Positions 25,364 through 33,402 of a stretch of 43,790 bases of DNA are shown one piece after another. Position numbers and translations under genes: made by a program. Under the pieces are notes generated by a model, which searched no databases, was not told the origin of the DNA, and saw nothing but the letters and a program-made list of their open reading frames with translations. Numbering within the stretch: the stretch's first letter is position 1; each line of letters opens with the position of its first letter. The DNA is from JBDKTH01 sp964558295 (lineage in GTDB: Bacteria > Planctomycetota > Planctomycetia > Pirellulales > Thermoguttaceae), in the NCBI GenBank assembly GCA_964558295.1, contig CAZLDQ010000017.1:1-43790 (forward strand), in the 5' to 3' direction.

Positions 25364-25792
25364 CTATCCTTGGTGAGATTTGTCATCGAGCACGGAGGAG
25401 CCGAAACGATGGGAGATGACCGCCACTTGTTCCACCAGCAAACGGCCCAGCCGAGGGAAATCTTCTTCGCGTAAGCGGAACGACGGGCCAATAACCCAGA
25501 ACGCCGCCAGCGGATGCCCTCGATGGTTGAACACAGGCGCGACCATGCAGTGGAGCGAGTCGATTTCCTCACCCCGTTCGACGTAGCCATGGGCATGCAA
25601 CGTAACAAGGGTAACAAGGATCCGAAAGACGCTGTTCTTGGGGAGTCTCAGTTCCCTCGCAATATCGCTCACCCCCCACGGTTTCGCGTACAAGGCGAGG
25701 AACTCCAAGATTCATAAGGCCAGTTCCAGACTCAAAACCTGATAGCGTTCCAACGCCTTTGGCTCTGCTTTGCGGTTTGACGATTTGCTCAC
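25364..25792 (-). pseudogene. IclR-family transcriptional regulator, disrupted
   Basis: The frame opens at a GTG (25792) with KALERYQVLSLELAL, hits TGA at 25714-25712, then continues in the same frame with ILEFLALYAKPWGVSDIA, RELRLPKNSVFRILVTLV, the IclR winged helix-turn-helix. It jumps directly to the end of the effector domain: HGYVERGEEIDSLHCMVAPV, FNHRGHPLAAFWVIGPSFRL and LVEQVAVISHRFG. About 100 or more residues of the effector domain are missing compared with the usual 250. The junction coincides with a tandem GTAACAAGG repeat (25602-25619). With a nonsense codon and an internal deletion, the gene is almost surely non-functional. Confidence 0.8.
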
Positions 25793-25940
25793 AACACGTC
25801 AGACCGGACAAAACCTCTTCTGATCCCCCCACTCTGCGTCTATTGTGCAAAACGCCGTTTGCTATGCCAACAGGGAACCAAAAGGGCTGACAATTTCACC
25901 AGAGGAAGTCGCTCACCCAATTGTGGACAGAGAAATCCGC

Positions 25941-26384
25941 CTATTTGGACAACAAGTCGAAATCGATCTCGTTGTCCCGCGGCTTGACATCGGCCCTCAA
26001 CTTGCTTTTGGCGTGGTAGCGAGCCGGCAGACGTTCGGTGGAGAGGTCGTCCCGGCCGTCTACAGCGGTGCGAATCTGCACGGTGTGAGCACCGATCACC
26101 GCGCCATACTCGTCGGCGGTATACTGCAACCGGTAGCGGCCATCTTCATTGCTTTCGGCACTGGAAGGACGGCCGGATGCTGGCAGGAATTGAATCTGGG
26201 CGTGTGGCAAAGGCTGGCCATCGAGGGTGATTCGGCCCGTCACCTCGCCGAGTTCCGGAAGATCGGTTCGGGTACTACAGCCGGATAACGAAAAAATGCC
26301 TGTCACGGCTAAGCCCCAGGCTGCAACCGTAGGCAGCCGCGCAGGACGGCGCAGAAGGTGCCAGAACGAAAGGGGACAAGCCAT
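25941..26384 (-). CDS. Small secreted lipoprotein, carboxypeptidase-regulatory-like fold
   Basis: A 147-residue protein, the same length as the lipoprotein at 562-1005. The ATG at 26384 has GAGGAG about 8 bases upstream; a longer frame would add 25 residues before the signal. The signal ends in a lipobox (GIFSLSGC). The mature domain shows GEVTGRITLDGQPLPHAQIQF, SNEDGRYRLQYTADEYGAVI and GAHTVQIRT, then PARYHAKSKL, which are standard for planctomycete lipoproteins located beside DUF1559 genes. It lies 110 nt after the DUF1559 gene on the same strand. Function unknown. Confidence 0.78.
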   Translation of the reverse strand: MACPLSFWHLLRRPARLPTVAAWGLAVTGIFSLSGCSTRTDLPELGEVTGRITLDGQPLPHAQIQFLPASGRPSSAESNEDGRYRLQYTADEYGAVIGAHTVQIRTAVDGRDDLSTERLPARYHAKSKLRADVKPRDNEIDFDLLSK

Positions 26385-26494
26385 CGGATGGCTCCTCAAA
26401 AAAGCAATTACGTGTGACACTGGCGTCGCCGTCACGGATACGGAAGAACGCTCTTGCACCGATCATGAAATCCCGAGGTCGCAAGAATCGGAAG

Positions 26495-27412
26495 TCAGAA
26501 CTCGCCGATGACCTGCCCGTCATTGCGTGAACCAAGCTTCTGATAGGTGCTCATGTTGGTTGGACCGTTGTTCGCCGCATCGATGGTCTGGCTAACAAAA
26601 CGCGCAGACCCGTCAGCCAGCAGGAATTGACATCCGCCCGGGTGCATGCTGCTGGGACCATATTGATAGCCCGTGCCATTGATGAGCCCCCATGAGTTGC
26701 GCGTGAGCGTCAACGCATTGCGGAGCGACTCGTAGCCCCACGCTCCACAGTAGTAGTTGGGCTGTGAAGCGCTCGTAGATTGCTGGATAGTAGTTCCCGC
26801 CCAAACACCTCCGAGCCAAACGGAACCGTGGGCCGTTCGTTCGGAGAAGGCAAACGTGTTGGAAGTGCCATCCGTGATGTCGCGCATCTTCGTGGCAGTA
26901 TTATGGTAAAAGATGCCGTCGGAACCGCTCGACCAACACCGAATGTCTTGAGTCCCCATGATCCCCAAGTAGTTCGACACGCCGATCTTGTAGCCATTGA
27001 TCGTCAGATCCGGGCTTTGAGAGCGATCTGGCTCATCGCTGGATGGACACAAGTAGCCACTCAAGATCGTGCGAGCCAATTGCAGTGTCGTTGGATTGCT
27101 CAAATCCATGGCGTTATGGGTATTCAACTGATCGTAGAGACTCTTCTGTTCCACGAACGGAAGCAGATAGGCCGTCACAATCCAGCCGTGACGATCAATG
27201 AAACCAGGCGGAAAGGACTTGTGCACGTCATGATAATTGTGCAGTCCCAAGCCGATCTGCTTCAGATTATTGCTGCACTGTCCACGCCGTGCCGCTTCGC
27301 GTGCCGCCTGTACCGCGGGAAGCAACAAAGCAATCAGGATACCGATGATGGCGATGACCACCAACAATTCGACCAGCGTGAACCCACGTCTGGCGTTCAG
27401 CAGCGTGACCAT
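26495..27412 (-). CDS. DUF1559 prepilin-like protein
   Basis: A 305-residue DUF1559 protein. The prepilin motif is close to the N-terminus (RRGFTLVELLVVIAIIGIL), followed by AREAARRGQCSNNLKQIGLG and LHNYHDVHKSFPPGF. The C-terminus has SMHPGGCQFLLADGSARFVSQ, the family's end signature. The leader is only 9 residues, against 36 in the paralogue at 1075-2088, so this one has a more canonical type IV prepilin signal. It is the first gene of a DUF1559-lipoprotein pair and lies divergently from comEC. No sigma/FecR genes accompany this copy. Confidence 0.9.
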   Translation of the reverse strand: MVTLLNARRGFTLVELLVVIAIIGILIALLLPAVQAAREAARRGQCSNNLKQIGLGLHNYHDVHKSFPPGFIDRHGWIVTAYLLPFVEQKSLYDQLNTHNAMDLSNPTTLQLARTILSGYLCPSSDEPDRSQSPDLTINGYKIGVSNYLGIMGTQDIRCWSSGSDGIFYHNTATKMRDITDGTSNTFAFSERTAHGSVWLGGVWAGTTIQQSTSASQPNYYCGAWGYESLRNALTLTRNSWGLINGTGYQYGPSSMHPGGCQFLLADGSARFVSQTIDAANNGPTNMSTYQKLGSRNDGQVIGEF

Positions 27413-27595
27413 GGCCTGACCCTTTCCGAAAGGAGAAAAGGAAGATCAACAGCCCCCTTCAAGCAGGGCAAATTCATTCTAATACCACACAGAAAACGCA
27501 GCAATGATACTCTGCGTCATACCGTTTAATCGGTTACGACATTCGCTCCCCCTACGCCCCTTGCCAATTGACAGTCCCCCCTCGAAAATGCGTGC

Positions 27596-30112
27596 ATGAC
27601 CGACGCACCGCCTCCGAATGTCGAGAATCGCCACCAAACGCCTGGATACCATCCATTGGTTATTGTGTTAGTAGCGGCATGCGCCGGGATTATCACGGAT
27701 CGATGGTTTGAGGTGCCACTTGTGGTGTCGTGGACTTCGGCGATCGGCATGTGGGTGGGCTGGTTGGTGTTGTGGCGGCGCAACTGGCAACGGACTAGTG
27801 GCGTAATGCTGCTGGGGACCGTGGCCGGATGGGGGGCGGCGTGGCATCATTGTCACTGGTGCTTGTTTGCTGACAATGAGTTGGGGCACTAGGCAAGGGC
27901 GATTGCCGAGCCGGCGTGCGTTGAGGCGGTAGTTGTCCATGCTCCTGCAAGGTTGCCGGCGTCAAAGCCAGACCCCATGCGGGCAATCCCGCAGTTTGAC
28001 CGGACTCAGGTAGAACTGGCCGTGGCCGGCATTCGCGACGGATCGCAGTGGCGTCCCACCTCGGGCCGAGTTCGGTTGACAGTCAACGGGCACTTGCTGG
28101 GTATTCACACGGGCGATCGGGTGCGGGTCTTCGCACAGATCTCGGCCAACCGGCCACCGGAAAACCCTGGACAGTTCGACTACGCGGCCCACGAACGGTC
28201 CGAACGACGCCGTTGTCGGCTGTGGGCCGATTATCCCGACTGCGTTACGCGAGTCGAAGCAGGCCGAAGATGGAGCCCAAGTCGGTGGTTGGAAGAAATA
28301 CGTTTCCAAGGGGATCGAGCCCTCCAGGAGCATTTGAGCGAGGACAACTACGGCTTGGCCACGGCCTTGCTGTTGGGACATCGGGAGGAACTCGGCAGCG
28401 AAGGGATCGATCCGTTCCTGGAGACGGGCACGATCCACATCTTGTCGATTTCCGGGCTGCATGTAGGAATTATCGCCGGCACAATCTTGTGGCTGTTGCG
28501 TCTGCTGGCAGTCCCTCCACGTCGCATTCTCTTCGCGGTTGCCATCTTGACGACACTCTACACCTTGCTGACCGGAAGCCAGCCGCCGGCAGTCCGGGCG
28601 TTGATTCTGGTACTGATCATGTGCGGATCGAACTGGCTCTATCGCCCCTCGTTGCCCCTGAACTCCCTGGCGACGGCAGCACTCGTGGTACTCTGGTTCA
28701 ACCCGACCCATCTGTTTAACATTGGCGTGCAACTGTCGTTTCTTGCGGTAGCCGGATTGATGGGGATTGTGCCTCAATGGTTCGGAATGGCAACACAGCA
28801 GGACGCGCTCGAACGGCTTGTCCAGGAGAGCCAGGGCTGGCTGGCATGGGGATTGAGGGCTCTGGGACGAGGCGTCTGGCGACTGACCTTGGTGAGCTTG
28901 GTAATCTGGTTCTTGACCCTGCCATTGGTGATGGCCCGATTTCACTTGCTGCAACCCGCCTCTCTTGTACTAAACACACTCTTGTGGCTTCCAGTACCGA
29001 TCGCATTGGTGAGCGGCTTCGGGGTGATGGGCTTCGGGTGGCTTCTGCCGCCGTTGGCATGGATCTTTCGTTGGATTTGCGATGGGGCGATCGGAATTCT
29101 TGGTTCGCTCGTGGAAACGGCTCGCGAGTTGCCGGGAAGTCATTTCTGGGTACCGGGGCCAGCCGACTGGTGGCTGACCGGGTTTTATGGAGGCTTGGGC
29201 CTCATGGCTGCGTTTCCCGCCTTGCGCCCACCGCGCCGCTGGTGCGTGGCGATGTTGGCTGGATGGGTGGCGATTGGCTTTGGAGTCCATTTTTTCGATA
29301 GTCATCGCAATACCCTGGAGGCAACCTTCCTTTCCGTCGGGCATGGCTGCGCCGTGGTACTCCAACTTCCCAATGGCGCAACGATGCTCTACGACGCCGG
29401 ACAATTTGCCTCCCCAAACAGTGGAGCCCAGACGATCGCCGGCTGCCTCTGGTCCAAGGGAATCACCCATCTGGACGCGGTCGTGATCTCCCATCCTGAC
29501 ACCGACCATTACAATGCCCTGCCGGACCTGCTCGAACGGTTCTCGGTCGGCGTGGTCTATGTGTCCCCCTTGATGTTTGCCGAACAGGACAACCCGGCGT
29601 TGGAATCGCTCAACACGGCGATCCGACGCAACCGGGTACCGGTCCGTGAGGTCTTTGCGGGAGATCGGCTCCAAGGAGGCCGGGAGTGCCAGATCGAGGT
29701 GTTGCATCCACCGCGACGAGGAGTGCTTGGCGGGGACAATGCAAACAGCCTCGTCTTGGCAGTCGCATATCTGGGGCACCAAATCCTTCTACCCGGAGAT
29801 CTGACTTCCCCCGGTCTAGAGGATGTACTGGCGGAGGAACCGCGGGACTGTGATATCTTGCTGGCCCCACACCACGGAAGCCGAAGCAGTGATCCGCCAG
29901 GTCTTGCTGCCTGGTGCCACCCCGAATGGGTCATCATCAGTGGCGGACATCGTTGGGACAGCCAAGCGACGATGGCCCAATACCGTGCGGCAGGGAGTCA
30001 GATCCTACACACCGGCGAGGTCGGCGCGGTGGCAGTTGAAGCGTCCTCCAAAGGCCTCACAGTAAGACCTTTCCGAAGAGGACGTTCCGGCGTTGGAAAG
30101 GGGGGAGACTAG
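27596..30112 (+). pseudogene. comEC: ComEC/Rec2-family DNA uptake channel with in-frame amber codon
   Basis: Read through, this is an 838-residue inner-membrane protein that would carry single-stranded DNA into the cell during natural transformation. The N-terminal part has two membrane segments. At codon 99 a TAG (27890-27892) interrupts DNELGH-stop-ARAIAEPACVEAVVV; the same frame continues to the end with no shift. Then come the DUF4131-like part, the competence membrane domain (HILSISGLHVGIIAG, GSQPPAVRALI), and a C-terminal metallo-beta-lactamase domain (VGHGCAVVLQLPNG, SHPDTDHYNALPD, LAPHHGSRSSD). A TAC/TAT-to-TAG change or a read error would explain it. A shorter product from TTG at 27953 would lack the first membrane segments. 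Confidence 0.85.
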
Positions 30113-30899
30113 CGGCAGTCTTGCCGTGCCTTCCCACACACCAGGGTGAATTGTGTGCCAGGCCGCCACGACGTGGAGCGGTCTGCGGGGCAGCCCCTTT
30201 TCGTCAACACTCTGGTATAGCCAGCCGGGGAGAGAATTTTGGGCTCTTCCGGTTTTAGGTGCCGCCCTCGAAAATACGACTCTCAGGCCGCTAACGATCT
30301 CATGTCGTTCGGCGATGCTCCGTCCGACGGCCTCGAAAGCCCGATCGAGGCCCAGGACCGCCGAGATCCCCAGCCACGTGGCCCCCTTCTTACACCGGTA
30401 AGAGTCGGACAAAGGGAACTTCACCTCGACGCCATGCCCGTCGCCCGAGCGCTCGGAGCCCAACAGCCCCCCCAGGCGGCAACTCGAATTCGACGTTGCC
30501 CCGGACCATCCTTGACCTCTTTGCGTTTGCAGTGTCGCAACGTGACGGTCCGCACCAACAACCGAGCCCTGCGTCGGCCGTAGGGTGCTGGCCACGATTG
30601 ACGCAGCTCAGGTTTTTGCGGCAATCGCCCCTGGGACCGAAAGAGCCTTTTTTCGCCTCCCGTGCGCAATTCGTACCAAATTCCGCGGAGATTTTACAAG
30701 ATTTGAGCCGGTGTCGCAAAGTAGAATCACAATCACGATTCGCTTCGGACAGAAACGACCGCGATCTGAGTGACGGTTGCGGCGGGAGACTGACGATTTC
30801 CCGGCAATGAGAAGCTGCATGACGTGAGCGCTGATGGGGAGCTTAAGAATGATGGACAATGCCATCATGGAACCCTTGAACCATTAGGAGAAAGACACC
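30113..30899. other. 787-base region without a recognisable gene
   Basis: Frames of up to about 190 codons cross 30005-30600 on the minus strand, and shorter ones on the plus strand, but none shows a domain, a ribosome site with a plausible start, or a consistent frame. A region such as 30150-30600 may be a decayed gene. The right end carries the leader of the Gfo/Idh gene, with TAGGAG before its start. Confidence 0.35.
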
Positions 30900-32159
30900 A
30901 TGTGTCCCGAACAAATCCACGTTGAGCAAGCGGCCAATTGTTCGCGTCGCGACTTCCTTGGCAGCGTGGCAAGCCTCGTAGCATCCGCCCCGTTGCTTAG
31001 TTCGGCATCCGTTCTTGCCGACGATCAGGTAGCTTCTACCCCCAACAGCGTCCAACGCAAGATCAAGTTGGGGCTAGTCGGCTGTGGTGGTCGGGGAAGT
31101 TGGATCGCTGGACTCTTCAAAGAGCACGGAGGCTACGAGATCCATGCCGTGGCCGATTACTTCCCCGAAGTGGCCGATAAGTGTGGCGAGTCGCTGGGCG
31201 TTGATCAGACGCGACGCTTCTCGGGTCTCTCCGGCTACAAGCGAGTGATCAATAGTGGCGTGGAAGCGATCGCCCTCGAAACGCCTCCCTGCTTCTTCGG
31301 TGATCATGCCGCTGCGGCAGTGGACGCGGGCCTGCACGTTTACGTGGCCAAGCCGGTCGCGGTTGATGTGCCCGGCTGTCTTCGCATCGCCAGACTGGGC
31401 CAACAAGCCTCGCGCAAGCAGCAAGTGTTCATGGTCGACTACCAAATGCCGACCGATCCGGCCAACATTGAAGTCGCTAGACGCATCAGGGACGGCAAGA
31501 TGGGCAGACTTGCGAAGGTTGTTACGACGGGCATCTTCGGCGGGCACAAGGATCCGCCGAAAGCGGCGACCATCGAAGACCGCTTGCGCGACAACACCTG
31601 GGATAACGACATCGCAATCGGCGGCGGTTATATCAATGTCTTCGATATCCATGCCATTGACGCGGCGCGATGGGTGATCGGTCAACGGCCGATCGCCGCC
31701 GTGGGAATATCACGAATCTGTCGATCTGATCCGCACGGAGACTCCCACGACGTGTCCTCGATCATCTATGAATATGCTGACGGTCTGATACACGAGCATT
31801 CGGGGGTGGGCTTGCCAACGGCTGCTGAAAGCGTGCTTCATTGCGAGTTCTATAGCGCGACGGGACATGCCACGGTCACCTATTGGCAGGACGCGCATTT
31901 TCACGTGCGTGGTCAGAAGCCACTGACGGCCAAAGTCGTGGATCTTTACCCGGCTGGAGCGAAGCGGAACATCGCGACGTTTTACGAAGATATCATGGCC
32001 AAGAACTTCGAGAATTCGACGGTGCCCCGCGCGGTGGACGGGTGCTTGATGTGTCTGCTTGGCCGCGAAGCCGCTTTGCGACGCGAGCGACTAACAATGG
32101 AAAGGCTCCTTCAAGAGAACAAACAAATCGAACTCGATCTGCGTGGCCTGAAAACTTGA
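30900..32159 (+). CDS. Tat-exported Gfo/Idh/MocA-family oxidoreductase
   Basis: A 419-residue NAD(P)-dependent sugar-type oxidoreductase. It starts with a twin-arginine signal (CSRRDFLGSVASLVASAPLL), so it is exported folded with its cofactor. The Rossmann motif is GLVGCGGRGSWIA. The central signature is AAAAVDAGLHVYVAKPVAVD, containing the usual EKP-like Lys-Pro. The dimer/substrate domain includes DNDIAIGGGYINVFDIHAID (His-Asp pair). The ATG is preceded by AGGAG. Members with Tat signals are abundant in planctomycetes and are thought to act on sugars or glycans; the exact substrate is unknown. The fucosidase fragment lies just downstream on the other strand. Confidence 0.88.
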   Translation: MCPEQIHVEQAANCSRRDFLGSVASLVASAPLLSSASVLADDQVASTPNSVQRKIKLGLVGCGGRGSWIAGLFKEHGGYEIHAVADYFPEVADKCGESLGVDQTRRFSGLSGYKRVINSGVEAIALETPPCFFGDHAAAAVDAGLHVYVAKPVAVDVPGCLRIARLGQQASRKQQVFMVDYQMPTDPANIEVARRIRDGKMGRLAKVVTTGIFGGHKDPPKAATIEDRLRDNTWDNDIAIGGGYINVFDIHAIDAARWVIGQRPIAAVGISRICRSDPHGDSHDVSSIIYEYADGLIHEHSGVGLPTAAESVLHCEFYSATGHATVTYWQDAHFHVRGQKPLTAKVVDLYPAGAKRNIATFYEDIMAKNFENSTVPRAVDGCLMCLLGREAALRRERLTMERLLQENKQIELDLRGLKT

Positions 32160-32179
32160 GCCAATCATCGCCCCCCTGC

Positions 32180-32550
32180 TCAAGTCCGGTTGTAGTGACT
32201 GAAAGAACACGGGGATGCGGCCTCCGATGACTCGTGGTATGGCCCACGGAATTCGGTCAGCGTGCGAATGTCGCTCTCCACCTCGACGATCGGGGCATCG
32301 TCGGTGAGCAGTTCGGTGATCTGATCGGTTAGAGCCGTCTGGTGGATCGAGGTCGTGTGCTTCGAGTAGTCTTCCGGTCGGCGTCCGCCCAGGTGATGAT
32401 AGTCGCCCAAGGAATAGTAGAGTCCCGGCTGGTTGCCACACTTTTCACACGCCTTGACATATTGCTCGACGACGTCGGTCTTGTTGCTGCTTTGGGCGAC
32501 CGTGTAATCAGTGAACTTGTTCGACCAGAGGCAAAAGCCGTGGCAAAAGG
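32180..32550 (-). pseudogene. Alpha-L-fucosidase (GH29) internal fragment
   Basis: On the minus strand one frame reads HGFCLWSNKFTDYTVAQSS, then NKTDVVEQYVKACEKCGNQP, GLYYSLGDYHHLGG and TDQITELLTDDAPIVEVESD. This matches the central barrel of GH29 fucosidases (HDGFCLW, PGLYYSLxDxH, LTELLTNYGPI). Sequence before HGFCLW is unrecognisable and the nucleophile region beyond the ELLT segment is lost, so only about 110 codons of a usual 450 or more remain. There is no start codon with a ribosome site. It is a gene remnant. Confidence 0.65.
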
Positions 32551-32800
32551 CCAGGATGTTATAATAGATGAATATCCAGTAGCCGAACGTCTCGAACTGT
32601 CTGAACCAATATAGTCCTCCGGGGGAGGCCGTTTACGAGCGGCTCCCTCACTCGCCCAGTCAATGGAGGAAGAAAAACCAACAGCGGGCGTTCCCTGCCG
32701 GTTTCTTGTGTTTTGTAGAATACGCGATAAACCACCCTTGCGAGGGGCGTGAAACCACAGCGTGGGTTCTCAACCGGCCAGGTAACGGATCCATCCCCCG

Positions 32801-32828
32801 TTGCAAATTAGCCGCCAAGTGGTACACT
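32801..32828 (+). promoter_or_regulatory. Probable promoter of rpsO-pnp
   Basis: TTGCAA (32801-32806) and TACACT (32823-32828) are separated by 16 bases and lie 120 bases before rpsO. The resulting leader has room for the hairpin at 32894-32910. No other gene lies between 32551 and 32947. Confidence 0.45.
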
Positions 32829-32893
32829 AACGGCATTGTTGAGTTGGTATTGTTCAGTTAGGGTAGAGTTCTGGTAGAGACGCTGGAGGATCG

Positions 32894-32910
32894 TGCTTCG
32901 CGAAGAAGCA
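32894..32910 (+). promoter_or_regulatory. Leader hairpin upstream of rpsO
   Basis: TGCTTC and GAAGCA pair around a GCGAA loop, 37 bases before the rpsO ATG. S15 controls its own message through leader structures in several bacteria, so this is a candidate site, but the resemblance to known S15 sites is not tested. Confidence 0.35.
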
Positions 32911-32947
32911 TCGGAAGCTGGCCAGAATCAAGGACTTGTGGTAACAG

Positions 32948-33217
32948 ATGACTATTGCCAAAGAGCGGAAACAGGAGCTGATCCAAGAGTTCAAGCGTCA
33001 GGACGGTGACACCGGCTCCGCCGAAGTTCAGATCGCGATCCTGACGACGCGGATCAACGGGCTCACAGAGCACCTGCGTGGACACGTCAAGGATTACTCC
33101 GGACGACGCGGTCTGTTGATGCTAGTAAGCCGCCGTCGCCGCCTGTTGGACTACCTGAAAGGGGTAGATCCACAGCGTTATCTCGATGTCATTCGACGTC
33201 TCGACATCCGCAAGTAG
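32948..33217 (+). CDS. rpsO: 30S ribosomal protein S15
   Basis: The standard 89-residue S15, which binds the central domain of 16S rRNA early in small-subunit assembly. Family marks include the N-terminal helix (KERKQELIQEFKRQDGDTGS), PEVQ-like SAEVQIAILTTRINGLTEHL, the loop HVKDYSGRRGLLMLVSRRRR, and the final LDYLKGVDPQRYLDVIRRL. The leader is about 115 bases. It sits directly before pnp, as in most bacteria. Confidence 0.97.
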   Translation: MTIAKERKQELIQEFKRQDGDTGSAEVQIAILTTRINGLTEHLRGHVKDYSGRRGLLMLVSRRRRLLDYLKGVDPQRYLDVIRRLDIRK

Positions 33218-33313
33218 TCCGAATATTCCATCTCCAGCTTCCGCGAACGGCTCGCCACTGCGTGCGAGCTGGGCAACTTGCGGTCTGACGGGGAGTGCAG
33301 ATTCTTCCAGGGT

Positions 33314-33360
33314 GGAAGGACCGTTCGTGTCTGCCTAGGCCGGCGGGACCGTTCCCTTCC
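33314..33360 (+). promoter_or_regulatory. Hairpin in the rpsO-pnp spacer
   Basis: GGAAGG (33314-33319) and CCTTCC (33355-33360) pair, extended by one T-A pair, in the 185-base spacer. In other bacteria the equivalent spacer carries an RNase III-processed hairpin that lets PNPase control its own message. Here the stem is short and the role is a guess. Confidence 0.3.
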
Positions 33361-33402
33361 AGGGAGGGTCGACCAGAACTCCCAGCGCAAGGTAGGACGA
33401 AA

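Noticed and set aside
30005..30595. A 196-codon minus-strand frame after comEC
   Set aside because: It overlaps the comEC end, has no ribosome site, and no domain could be recognised. I list the region as unassigned.
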